This document shows, piece by piece, positions 43,275 through 52,212 of a stretch of DNA of 64,000 nt. The notes beneath the pieces were generated by a model. The model saw nothing but the letters and a program-made list of their open reading frames with translations, was not told where the DNA came from and ran no database searches. The DNA is from Salinigranum salinum. GTDB lineage: Archaea; Halobacteriota; Halobacteria; Halobacteriales; Haloferacaceae. A program made the position numbers and the translations under genes. The stretch lies in the NCBI RefSeq assembly GCF_009176545.1, contig NZ_VTOJ01000001.1, positions 1,612,001-1,676,000 on the forward strand, given 5' to 3'. The first letter of the stretch is position 1; the number at the start of each line of letters is the position of its first letter.

Positions 43275-43925
43275 ATGTCTGTCCACGTCGGCAGCGACGA
43301 GGCCGGAAAGGGGCCCGTGCTGGGGCCGATGGTCGCCGCCGCGGTCCGGGTCGACCCCGACGCCCTCGATCCCGCGGTCGACGACTCGAAACGGCTCACG
43401 CCGGCGCGCCGCGAGGAACTCGCGGGGGTGATCCGCGAGGTCGCAGAGGGGGTCGGGGTCGCCGTCATCCCGCCGGAGCGGATCGACGACCCGGCGACGG
43501 ATATGAACACGCTGACCGTCGAGGCCCACGCCGAGGCGCTCGCGGGCATCGTCGCAGCGGGCGACGCGGTGTACACCGACGCGGGCGACGTCTCCGAGTC
43601 GCGCTTCGCCCGGCGGGTCGCTGCAGGGGTCGACGAGCGGGGCGTCGCGGTCACGGTCACCGCCGAACACGGAGCCGACGCGACCTACCCCGTCGTGGCC
43701 GCCGCGAGCATCGTCGCCAAGGTCGAACGCGACCGCCACGTCGACGATCTGCGCGCCGAGTACGGCGAGGTCGGCAGCGGCTACCCGAGCGACCCCACCA
43801 CGCGAACGTTCCTCCGCGACTACGTCCGCGACCACGGCGAGCTTCCCGCGTGTGCACGGACGTCGTGGAAGACCTGCGACGACGTGCTCGCCGCGGCCAC
43901 GCAGTCGGCGCTGGACGAGTTCTGA
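43275..43925 (+). CDS. rnhB: Ribonuclease HII
   Basis: Cleaves RNA in RNA-DNA hybrids, removing primers and misincorporated ribonucleotides. The 216-residue protein opens HVGSDEAGKGPVLGPM with the catalytic pair D8-E9, and has DSKRLTPARREEL, VYTDAGDVSESRF and AASIVAKVERDRHVDDL. Its length fits archaeal RNase HII. It follows pus10 on the same strand after 110 bases with its own AT-rich TTTTTC region. Confidence 0.95.
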   Translation: MSVHVGSDEAGKGPVLGPMVAAAVRVDPDALDPAVDDSKRLTPARREELAGVIREVAEGVGVAVIPPERIDDPATDMNTLTVEAHAEALAGIVAAGDAVYTDAGDVSESRFARRVAAGVDERGVAVTVTAEHGADATYPVVAAASIVAKVERDRHVDDLRAEYGEVGSGYPSDPTTRTFLRDYVRDHGELPACARTSWKTCDDVLAAATQSALDEF

Positions 43926-44009
43926 GTCGGGAATCGCGCGAACGGCGGACGCGAGGATAGGCGCGTCGGTCGGGTGCGTGATCCGGCGCGTCGGTCCGGG
44001 CGAACCGAG

Positions 44010-44312
44010 CTACCGGACGTCCGGTGCCGTCTCGTCGGTCCGACCGGGCAGTTCCAGCTCGATCTCCAGTTCCGGCTCGCCGACCCCCTCGAAGTCGATC
44101 TCGAGTTCGACCGGCTCGCCGAACGCGAAGGGGAGTTCCCACTCGTCGGTGACGATGGTCAACTCGTCGCCGTCGCGGAGCTGTTCGCCCAGCCTGATGA
44201 GGAACTCGCCCGCCTCGCTCGCGTCGAGGCGGTACTCCTGCTCGAAGTCGCGGCCCTGTCTGATGATCGTCCGTTCGGTCTCCGACTCCGGTGGCGTGTC
44301 CGAATCCGACAT
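44010..44312 (-). CDS. Amphi-Trp domain protein
   Basis: A 100-residue acidic protein whose core matches the amphi-Trp domain: RTIIRQGRDFEQEYRLDASEAGEFLIRLGEQLRDGDELTIVTDEWELPFAFGEPVELEIDFEG, with the paired strands around the central EW. Amphi-Trp proteins are thought to be small adaptor or stress proteins in haloarchaea. The ATG at 44312 is one codon after a GTG-ATG pair. An iron-box-like palindrome lies just upstream (44320-44335), so the gene may be metal-regulated. Confidence 0.85.
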   Translation of the reverse strand: MSDSDTPPESETERTIIRQGRDFEQEYRLDASEAGEFLIRLGEQLRDGDELTIVTDEWELPFAFGEPVELEIDFEGVGEPELEIELELPGRTDETAPDVR

Positions 44313-44319
44313 CACGCTA

Positions 44320-44335
44320 TTTAGGCAAGCCTAAA
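44320..44335. promoter_or_regulatory. Palindromic operator (DtxR-like box) of amphi-Trp gene
   Basis: A perfect 7-base inverted repeat, TTTAGGC and GCCTAAA with AA between, 8-23 bases upstream of the ATG, in the place of the TATA/start region. The TTAGG...CCTAA shape is that of DtxR/IdeR-type metalloregulator sites. Confidence 0.65.
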
Positions 44336-44419
44336 ACAAGAAAGGCACGGTTCGCCCGCACCGGCGACGGCGTCGGAGGGGGCTGTCCCCACGCGTCGCC
44401 GGCTGCGAGAGTGCCCGCG

Positions 44420-45973
44420 TCAGCGGTCCTCGGTGAGGAGCGCACGGAGGATGTCACCGTACGCCGGCCGGGTCAGGAGGACGCCCACGATCACGCCGAG
44501 GATGGTGAAGATGGCGAACCCCTGGAGGTCGCCGAGCGAGAGCACCGCCAGCGGCGACATGGCGATCACGGTGGTGGCGGCGGCGGCGCCGATGACCCAG
44601 AACGCCTTCCTGAACCGTGACTGGAAGATGCGGCGCGAGGAGACGTCGCCCTCTGCCATCACCTCGTCGGCGATGATGATGAGGTCGTCGACCCCGGTGC
44701 CGATGACGGCGATGAAGCCGGCGATGGCGGGGAGGTTGAGCGCGTAGCCGATACCGGCGGCGAAGCCGAGGAGGATGAGCACCTCGGAGAAGGCGGTCAC
44801 GATCATCGGCAGCGCGACCTTCGCCTCGCCGTAGCGGACGAAGACGACCGCGGCGACGGCGAGCACGGCGACGATGCCGGTGATGATCGAGTTCACCTTG
44901 AAGTTCTCACCCTGGCTGGGCGAGATGAACGACGAGGTGCCGCCGTCCTCGCCCTCGAGGTCGAGCGCCGCCGGAAGTTCGCCGGCGCGGAGGTTGATCG
45001 AGACGCGCTGAGCCTCCGAGAAGTTCTGCGTCGTGAGCTGGAACGCCGGATCGTCGGCCCACTCGCCGGCCTGCATGCTCTGTGCGAGCCCCGGGGACAT
45101 GCCGAAGGAGTTGACCACGCGGTCGTCGACGACGACGAGCAGACACGGCTGGGTGGCGTTGGGGTTCTGTTCGTACGTACACGTCGTCCCGCCGCGCTGA
45201 GCGACGCCCGTCTCGACGACCGCCGCCTGGAAGTCGTCCGCAGCCTCGTCACGGACCGTGACGGGGACGAACGGCCCGCGCTCGGACTCCTGGGCGGTGC
45301 CGATGTTCTGGAAGTCGTCCCCGGTCAGGATCCCCTCGCGGGTGGTGGGCGTGCCGTTCTGTCGGTAGTAGATGTCGATGCGGACCGACCCGCGGGATTC
45401 GACGAGGTCGACCACCTCGGAGCGGTCCTCGTTGGGCACCTCGACGAGGATGAAGTGTGCGCCGGTCGCGGTGGTGACCTGCCGCACCGTCCCGCCGGAG
45501 AGACCGGCTTCGTTGATCTTGTTCTGGAGAACGCGGACGACCTCCGCGCGGGTGGGGTCGGTGACGCCGTCGCGGACGGTCCCGAACGACAGCCCCAGCG
45601 AGTCGAGCGCCGCTCCCAGCCGCTGTGTCGTGACGCCCTCCGCGGTGACCTCGACCGTCGCGGTCGTCTGGGCGGTCCGACGGACGATGACGTCGCTCGG
45701 GTCGGCAGCCGGAATCTCTCCGGCGACGTCGCGAGCGACCTGGCGGGTGTCGGCGTCGCCGATCTCGACCTCCTCGGCCGTCACGCCGATCAGCGGCGCA
45801 CGGATGCGCGTCCCGCCGGAAAGTTCGAGCCCGTACTGGAGGTTCGTCGGTCCCTCGGAGGCCACGTCGTTCCCGCCGTCCGCTCCCACGGACGGAGAGA
45901 AGAGTGCGAACGTCGACGCGAGGAGGACGACGACGAGCAACAGGATGCGCCAGTTGTCGCGCAGACTCGCCAT
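44420..45973 (-). CDS. secD: Protein export membrane protein SecD
   Basis: Large subunit of the SecDF accessory complex that drives late protein translocation with the proton gradient. The 517-residue protein has an N-terminal helix, a P1-like outer domain (LQYGLELSGGTRIRAPL, ..., VTVTEDEVGNA-type loops), and a C-terminal block of helices containing the family motif VIGTGVDDLIIIADEV. Stop and start codons of secF and secD overlap (TAATG), so the two are co-translated. Confidence 0.95.
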   Translation of the reverse strand: MASLRDNWRILLLVVVLLASTFALFSPSVGADGGNDVASEGPTNLQYGLELSGGTRIRAPLIGVTAEEVEIGDADTRQVARDVAGEIPAADPSDVIVRRTAQTTATVEVTAEGVTTQRLGAALDSLGLSFGTVRDGVTDPTRAEVVRVLQNKINEAGLSGGTVRQVTTATGAHFILVEVPNEDRSEVVDLVESRGSVRIDIYYRQNGTPTTREGILTGDDFQNIGTAQESERGPFVPVTVRDEAADDFQAAVVETGVAQRGGTTCTYEQNPNATQPCLLVVVDDRVVNSFGMSPGLAQSMQAGEWADDPAFQLTTQNFSEAQRVSINLRAGELPAALDLEGEDGGTSSFISPSQGENFKVNSIITGIVAVLAVAAVVFVRYGEAKVALPMIVTAFSEVLILLGFAAGIGYALNLPAIAGFIAVIGTGVDDLIIIADEVMAEGDVSSRRIFQSRFRKAFWVIGAAAATTVIAMSPLAVLSLGDLQGFAIFTILGVIVGVLLTRPAYGDILRALLTEDR

Positions 45974-46848
45974 TATCGCGCCACCCCCTCGAACTTGTAC
46001 CACCGCAACAGCGAGAGGTTCAGCAGGTACGTGTTCATCAGGTCGGCGGTGAGGCCGAAGACGAGCACGATGCCGATGGCCGCGAGCAGGGAGATGCCGA
46101 ACAGGGTGGCGACGACGGTCATCACGATCATCGCGGCGATCGACGTCAGCGTCATCGTCACGCCGGTCCGCATCGCCCGGTACGTCGACTCGTAGAAGTC
46201 ACCCGAGCGCCGGAGGATGTGGTTGTTCAGGAGGATGTCGGAGTCGACCGAGTAGCCGATGATCATCAGCAGCGCGGCCACGGTCCCCAGAGAGAGCTCG
46301 ATGCCGAGGAGGTTCATCAGCGCGACGGGGATGACGATGTCCGAGAAGGCGGAGATGACGACCGCGATCGAGGGGACGAACGTCCGGAACATCAAGAAGA
46401 CGAGGACGCTCATCCCCAGGAACGCGATGGCGACGCCGATAAGCGCCTGCTGCTGTGTCTCGGAGCCGAACGCGGCCGAGACGGCGTCGATCGAGCGGAT
46501 CTGAAAGCCCGCCGTCTCGGCCTGCTGTTCGATCTCCGAGGTGGTCGCGGCCCCCGACTGGAAGGTGACGATGTACGTCCCGTCGGAGGGGACCGAGCGG
46601 ATCGCCTCGGGCTCCGCCGAGAACGCCGCTCGGATCTCCTGTTCGGCCTGTCCGTCGGGGGCGTCGAGGGCGATACGGAGCTCCGTGCCACCAGTGAAGT
46701 CGACCCCCTGGTTCACCGGTGAGCCAGTCACGACGGTCCACCCCGCGATGACGAGGAGGGCGACGGCGAGCACCGCGAGCGGGACCGCCGCGAGCTGACG
46801 ATTCGTGTACCGGGTGTAATCGACTTCCGGTACGTCGAACTGGACCAT
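45973..46848 (-). CDS. secF: Protein export membrane protein SecF
   Basis: Partner of SecD in protein export, 291 residues. An N-terminal helix, an outer domain with VDFTGGTELRIAL, then five helices with the motifs GYSVDSDILLNNHI and VVATLFGISLLAAIGIVLVFGLTADLMNTYLLN. Starting ATG at 46848 agrees with the TATA box at 46871-46880. It is the first gene of the secFD pair. Confidence 0.95.
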   Translation of the reverse strand: MVQFDVPEVDYTRYTNRQLAAVPLAVLAVALLVIAGWTVVTGSPVNQGVDFTGGTELRIALDAPDGQAEQEIRAAFSAEPEAIRSVPSDGTYIVTFQSGAATTSEIEQQAETAGFQIRSIDAVSAAFGSETQQQALIGVAIAFLGMSVLVFLMFRTFVPSIAVVISAFSDIVIPVALMNLLGIELSLGTVAALLMIIGYSVDSDILLNNHILRRSGDFYESTYRAMRTGVTMTLTSIAAMIVMTVVATLFGISLLAAIGIVLVFGLTADLMNTYLLNLSLLRWYKFEGVAR

Positions 46849-46870
46849 GTTCCCCGGTGTTTCTGCGCGC

Positions 46871-46880
46871 CGAATAAGCC
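46871..46880 (-). promoter_or_regulatory. TATA box of secFD
   Basis: GGCTTATTCG on the minus strand, about 28 bases before the secF ATG, giving a leaderless transcript. Confidence 0.5.
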
Positions 46881-46998
46881 TTCTTATGTGCGCGCCGTGT
46901 CGGAGACCGCGGACGCGCCGTTCCGCCCGATATCGGTTCCGGGGCGTCGGCCGGGAGAGCCCCACTGAGAGGTACCTTTATATTATATTCAGGAAATA

Positions 46999-47008
46999 AC
47001 TATATTCG
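46999..47008 (+). promoter_or_regulatory. TATA box of 47031 gene
   Basis: ACTATATTCG in a long AT-rich island (46976-47030) that contrasts with the GC-rich surroundings; centred 28 bases before the ATG. Confidence 0.5.
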
Positions 47009-47030
47009 TTAATTCCTTATTGTCGCTTGC

Positions 47031-48014
47031 ATGATGACCCGCGTATCCGTTGCGGTCGTCGGCCTGGTCCTCCTGGGTAGTGCGACCGTCGGTTTCGCCG
47101 CACCCGCACCCGCGTACGACATTGCGTCGCCACACGCGGTCGACGTCCCGGACCGAACGGTACGGCTCGCCGGCGAAGCGTTCCCGGTCAGCGAGATGGC
47201 ACGGGTGTCACGCGGCGACGACCTGGTGGTCGAGGCGTCGGTACCGTCGGAGGCGACTTACCAGGTTTACGTCTACGACGAAGACAGACACGTCGTCGTG
47301 ACGTCCGACTCGCTGTTGCGCGGGGACGCGACCGTCACGTTCGAGACGAAGGCGCTTCCGCCCGGATCGTACGCCGTCGCGATCTACGACGACGCGGAGG
47401 TCAGGGCCGTGCTCCCGCTGATCGTGAAGGGGTACGCGGTGTCCGTCGACGCGCCGGCCTCGTCGACAACTAGCGCGCCCGTGACCATCAGAGCGAGGCT
47501 GACGCCGGAGTCGGAGCCCCCGTCGCCGACCGCCGTCCAGCTCCTCGTCGCGAACGCCACCACTGACGAGACGGTCGTGACGGCGACGATGTCTGAGGCT
47601 GCCTCGGGGTACACGTCCGAGATCCGGATCGACGACCCGGGCGAGTACACCGTCCACGTCTGGGTCCGGGGACAGCGAACCGTCCAGGGTCAGCGGGTGC
47701 TCCTCGGCTTCTCCGATCCCACCCCGCTGTCGATCACCGAAACAGCCGTCGAGCCGGCCGAAGAGACGGGCGCGAATGAACTATCGCTCGATCCCACAGA
47801 GCGTGTGACGGCGAGTCCGGGTGACGCGTCCGCAACGCCGTCGGGAGACGGCGAGCGGTCGACGGCCGACTCGACGGGCGTCATCACGCCTAACCCGACG
47901 TCGTCGACGTCCGAGTCGACCGAGGGCGGACAGCCGTTCTCGGTCAACATGCTCCTCGCGCTGTTCGCGGTCGTGTTCGCGGTCGGTGGAGCCGTCCTGC
48001 ACCGACGACTGTAA
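47031..48014 (+). CDS. Exported surface protein with C-terminal membrane anchor
   Basis: A 327-residue exported protein: a Sec signal (VSVAVVGLVLLGSATVGFAAPAPA), two beta-rich domains (about 40-150 and 150-240), a Ser/Thr/Gly-rich disordered stretch and a final hydrophobic helix followed by HRRL. Domain 1 has the pattern VEASVPSEATYQVYVYDEDRHVVV, as in surface Ig-like modules. It converges with the MacB-like ABC operon (31 bases between stops) and may be a client or accessory of that exporter, which is only suggested by adjacency. ATG at 47031 or 47034. Confidence 0.8.
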   Translation: MMTRVSVAVVGLVLLGSATVGFAAPAPAYDIASPHAVDVPDRTVRLAGEAFPVSEMARVSRGDDLVVEASVPSEATYQVYVYDEDRHVVVTSDSLLRGDATVTFETKALPPGSYAVAIYDDAEVRAVLPLIVKGYAVSVDAPASSTTSAPVTIRARLTPESEPPSPTAVQLLVANATTDETVVTATMSEAASGYTSEIRIDDPGEYTVHVWVRGQRTVQGQRVLLGFSDPTPLSITETAVEPAEETGANELSLDPTERVTASPGDASATPSGDGERSTADSTGVITPNPTSSTSESTEGGQPFSVNMLLALFAVVFAVGGAVLHRRL

Positions 48015-48044
48015 GTCGCGAGGTCCGAGAGCGCGCTCCGGCGG

Positions 48045-49265
48045 TCAGGCGAGTTCCTGGAGCGGGTCGAGCAGAGCGACCCGGAGGCTCGCAGCGGCGC
48101 CCGCGACGACGCACATCGCGACGGCGAGGACGACTCCGCCGAGGAGGACGTCCGGCCGGAGCGAGACGACGGAGTCGAAGCCCACGAGCGCGGCCGAGAC
48201 GGCGTTCAGGGCCGGAATCGAGAGCACCGTCAACCCGGCGCCGACCAGTCCCCCGAGGACGCCCAGAAGCAGCGCCTGCGTCGTCACGAGCGCGACGAGC
48301 GTCCGCGTCGACAGCCCGATCGCCGCCAGCGCCGCCAGCTCCCGCCGGCGCTGGGAGACGTACGACAGCAACAGGTTCACCGTGAGCGCGACGCCGGCGA
48401 GCGACGCGAACACCGCGATTGCGGCGCCGCTCGCGAGGACGACCGCCTGTCGTTCGAGGACCGCTCGCAGCTGTTCGCGGTTCGTCCGGACGTCGTACTG
48501 TGGGTACTGCGCTTGGAGTTCCCGTTCGGCCCGGTCGACGTCGGCACTGGGTTCGAGGTCGACCGTGAGGATCGTCGCCCGGTCGGCCCCGGTCGTCCCG
48601 GTGATCTCCTGCAGTTCACTCAGGTGCAACACGACGGTCGGACTGCCGAGGAAGTTCGAGAGCGTCGGCGAGATCCCGACGACGCGGAACTCGTTCGCGC
48701 GGGCCGAACTGACCGTGCCCCCGACGTACAGCGTGTCGTTGATCCCGACCCCGAACAGGGATGCGGTCCGGGGGTCGACCACGATCTCGTGGGTCATCGG
48801 ACCGTCGTAGCTCCCGCCGGCGTAGTGCGGATCGCCGCCGGTGAACCCCCGGCCGTCGGTGATCTGGACCGCCTCGTCGACTGCCGGGGCGCCCACCCCG
48901 ATCACCGTCTCGAACTCCTCCCCATCGGTGGAGACGTACACCGTCTGGAAGGAGAGTGCGGTGGCAGTCCTGACGTCGTCCCGGGCGGCGATCCGCTCCT
49001 GGAGCACGTGTGCGTCCGTCAGCCGGGTCCCGACGCCGCCGACGGATCCCGGTGCCAGCCGGAGTGGACCGCCCGTGATCCAGAGGTCACGGCCCGACTG
49101 TTCGAACTTCGACTGCCCGGTCTCGAACACGCCGATCCCGACGCTCGCGAGAACCGTCGACGCGAGGACGGCCAGGGCGATCCCAGCGACGACGAGTACG
49201 GTCCGCGTCCGGTCGCGACGGAGCTGTGTCACGGCGACGCTGACCACGCCCGCAGCCCGGCTCAC
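48045..49265 (-). CDS. MacB/FtsX-like ABC transporter permease (subunit B)
   Basis: A 406-residue permease: one N-terminal helix (TRTVLVVAGIALAVLASTVLASVGIG), a large outer domain of about 220 residues and three C-terminal helices (AAIAVFASLAGVALTVNLLLSYVSQRRRELAALAAIG...). This is the MacB/LolC/FtsX layout, used to move lipoproteins, toxins or peptides across the envelope or to sense them. It overlaps the upstream permease gene by 4 bases. It is the last gene of a minus-strand operon (ATPase, permease, permease). Confidence 0.88.
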   Translation of the reverse strand: MSRAAGVVSVAVTQLRRDRTRTVLVVAGIALAVLASTVLASVGIGVFETGQSKFEQSGRDLWITGGPLRLAPGSVGGVGTRLTDAHVLQERIAARDDVRTATALSFQTVYVSTDGEEFETVIGVGAPAVDEAVQITDGRGFTGGDPHYAGGSYDGPMTHEIVVDPRTASLFGVGINDTLYVGGTVSSARANEFRVVGISPTLSNFLGSPTVVLHLSELQEITGTTGADRATILTVDLEPSADVDRAERELQAQYPQYDVRTNREQLRAVLERQAVVLASGAAIAVFASLAGVALTVNLLLSYVSQRRRELAALAAIGLSTRTLVALVTTQALLLGVLGGLVGAGLTVLSIPALNAVSAALVGFDSVVSLRPDVLLGGVVLAVAMCVVAGAAASLRVALLDPLQELA

Positions 49266-50471
49266 GCGTCGAGCACCTCCACGACGCTGGTCCGGCGACC
49301 GAGCCAGAGCGGGTAGGCGGCGGCGAGGACGCCGATGAGGACCGAGACGACCAGATCCGCCACGAGGATCCGACCGTCGAGCACCGCGACACTGACGCCG
49401 AACAGTTCCCGCGTGGCGAGGTTGGTCGCGGCGATCCCGACGACGCCGAGCCCCATCCCCACGACGCCGCCGAGGACGGCGACCACGACGACCTCCACCA
49501 GAACGAGTAGCAGCCGCGAGGGCGCCGAGAAACCCAGGGCGGCGAGGGTCGCGAGGAACTGGCGGTCGTCGGTGACGGCGAGGCCCATCGTGGTAGCGAC
49601 GAGGAGGACGCCGACGACGACCGCGGTCAGGACGGTCGTGATCGCGACGGCCAGCGGGAGGTTCGAGGCGGCGAACCGTCGCGTCGAGAGGCCGCCACCC
49701 GCCACGACCTCCGTCTCGGGGTAGACGCCCGCGAGGTCGGCCCGAACGGACGGGTCGTCAGTCCGGACGAGCACTTGGTCCGCGTGATCGGCGTCGGCAC
49801 TTCCGGCGATTGACTGGAGTTCGGCGAGGTGGACCACCGCGACCGGGACGGACGCAGGACCCGACGACGACTCCGCCTCGTGGCGGGCGACGACGGTGAA
49901 CGACCGGTCGGAGGCGCTCGCCGGCCGGAGCGTCGTGCCGACGTCGGCGTCGAGCAGCCGTCCGGCGGCCTCCGAGACGACCATCTCGCCTGTCCACGCC
50001 CCGTCGTACGACCCGTTCGCGTAGTAGGGGTCGCCAGCTGTCAGCGCCGACACCGGGAGCCCCGCGATGGACTGTCCCACCGCCGGGACCACGCCGACGA
50101 CCAGCACGTACTCCTCTGGTCCGGAGGCGGCGGTCAGTTGCACGACCTGGAGTTCGACTGGGGTCGCGTACTCGATGCGCTCGTCGGCGGAGAGCCGGTC
50201 CGTGACGCGGTGGACGTCACCGAGCTTCGGCCCGTCAACCGCGACGGCGACCGACTCCGCCGAACTCGCCGCGGGGACGATCCGGTAGTCGACGTCGTCG
50301 CCCGTGACGGTGCCCTGCGAGGCGAGCCCCAGCGCGATCCCCCCGACCGTGGTGACCAGCATGACGGTGAGCGCGACCCCCAGCACCGCCAGCGCCACCT
50401 GGCGGGAGTCGACCGCCAGGGCGGCCGTGCGGTGGGCACCGAGCCGCACCAGCCCCACGACCCGTCGAATC

Positions 50472-50479
<8 letters not shown>
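49262..50479 (-). CDS. MacB/FtsX-like ABC transporter permease (subunit A)
   Basis: A 405-residue permease, homologous in layout to the next gene product: N-terminal helix ([24 protein letters not shown]), an outer domain (about 65-260) and three C-terminal helices ending [27 protein letters not shown]. The paralogous pair of permeases probably forms a heterodimer. Start ATG at 50479 overlaps the ATPase gene by 8 bases. A start further upstream would lie inside the ATPase gene and is unlikely. Confidence 0.87.
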
Positions 50480-51197
<718 letters not shown>

Positions 51198-51397
51198 TGG
51201 CGGAGACGGCCGCGTCCGATCGGGCGTCGGACGCCGGCGGAGGGACTACTACGTACCACTTCTCGGTCAGAGCGCAACAATGTTCTGGTTTTCCTACTGG
51301 TCCGCGTGGTCGGTCCTCGCGTCGCACCCGGACCGCTCGTGTGTGCGTGTGCCACGCGCCACTACACTCTTCAGACTCCGGCGCCACAGTCTTGGAT

Positions 51398-51730
51398 ATG
51401 ACCGAACGCCCGGCCACCCGCGTCGTCCTCTCGTACCCTAGGGCGCTCTCCCAGTGGGGTCGTGACCAGGTCGAGACCGACCGGTACAGAGGCTACCTCC
51501 GCAAGGTCGTCGATGACCTCACCGTGGGTCGGGAGTTCGAGGAGTTCGCCGACGTCGGCTGTTGCGGCGACTCGCTCGACATCCGCTTTCGCATCGAACG
51601 CGTCGAGGGCGGCGACGAGATGGGTCCCGAGACCGAGATCGAGTTCACGACCCGTGACGCCGACCACGAGGGTGGGTGGCGCGTCCAGAGCGCCGCCGGC
51701 CCGAACGCAGAGAGCGGGCAGGGTATCTGA
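51398..51730 (+). CDS. Small haloarchaeal protein with vicinal cysteines
   Basis: A 110-residue protein. A long N-terminal helix and strands (ATRVVLSYPRALSQWGRDQVETDRYRGYLRKVVDDL) lead to DVGCCGDSLDIRFRIERVEGG, with a Cys-Cys pair, and a C-terminal EIEFTTRDADHEGGWRVQSAAG. No known family recognised. The pair of cysteines might bind a metal or be redox active. It sits alone, next to the four-copy motif region. Confidence 0.65.
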   Translation: MTERPATRVVLSYPRALSQWGRDQVETDRYRGYLRKVVDDLTVGREFEEFADVGCCGDSLDIRFRIERVEGGDEMGPETEIEFTTRDADHEGGWRVQSAAGPNAESGQGI

Positions 51731-51785
51731 GCCGCGGCGCCCGGTACCCAGCCAAACGTTGACACACCGGGCGATGCGGAACGGA

Positions 51786-51812
51786 ACGGGTGCGGTTTCG
51801 ACTGGAGGTGCG
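51786..51812 (+). repeat. Dispersed motif copy 1 of 4
   Basis: Core TTTCGACTGGAGGTG at 51796-51810, less well conserved flanks. Confidence 0.8.
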
Positions 51813-51872
51813 AGCACGGCGATCGGTCGCGTGGATATATATTCTCGAGAACCGCCTGTACCCCGATAGAGC

Positions 51873-51903
51873 CGAAGGGTCACCGTTTCCGCTGGAGGTG
51901 ACG
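51873..51903 (+). repeat. Dispersed motif copy 2 of 4
   Basis: Core TTTCCGCTGGAGGTG at 51886-51900, preceded by GAAGGGTCACCG and followed by AC. Confidence 0.8.
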
Positions 51904-52019
51904 GGTGGGCGTGCCCACGGCCCCACGTCCGATCGCATCACGATGGCGTCGGTGACGGGACGATCGACCGACAGCGCCGACGTCGTGTGCGACTACGTCT
52001 CACAGTACGGCTCTACAGC

Positions 52020-52050
52020 CCAAAGGCCACCGCTTCGACTGGAGGTGACC
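52020..52050 (+). repeat. Dispersed motif copy 3 of 4
   Basis: Core CTTCGACTGGAGGTG at 52033-52047, preceded by AAAGGCCACCG and followed by AC; 147 bases after copy 2. Confidence 0.8.
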
Positions 52051-52165
52051 GAAACGACGGTGAGCGGGTGTGGTGTCACTCGCGCGCTGGCGGTCGTCGA
52101 CGGACGGGCGACGGAGTCTCGGGAGTGCGACCGAGACGTCCATATCACAAAGAGACGACAGGAGC

Positions 52166-52196
52166 GGAAAGGCCACGTTTTCGACTGGAGGTGACA
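52166..52196 (+). repeat. Dispersed motif copy 4 of 4
   Basis: Core TTTCGACTGGAGGTG at 52179-52193, preceded by GAAAGGCCACGT and followed by AC; 146 bases after copy 3. Confidence 0.8.
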
Positions 52197-52212
52197 GGCG
52201 TCGCTTCGTGAG

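Larger units (their letters stand above)
51731..52212. other. Gene-free region with four same-direction conserved motifs
   Basis: A 482-base stretch between two convergent genes with no credible gene on either strand. It contains four copies of a roughly 30-base motif, listed separately, and an AT-rich GATATATATTC at 51834-51844. Confidence 0.75.

Noticed and set aside
51790..52194. Plus-strand frame of 134 codons across the four motifs
   Set aside because: Three motif copies fall in one frame (..LEV..) but the fourth does not, there is no conserved protein between them, and composition is non-coding.
51786..52196. CRISPR array
   Set aside because: Motif is short, non-palindromic in the CRISPR manner, spacing is 90-147 bases rather than a fixed 30-40 spacer, and no cas gene is near.
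51731..52212. Firm call of a replication origin
   Set aside because: No orc1/cdc6 gene is next to it and the motif is not the ORB consensus that I can state with certainty. Kept only as one hypothesis.
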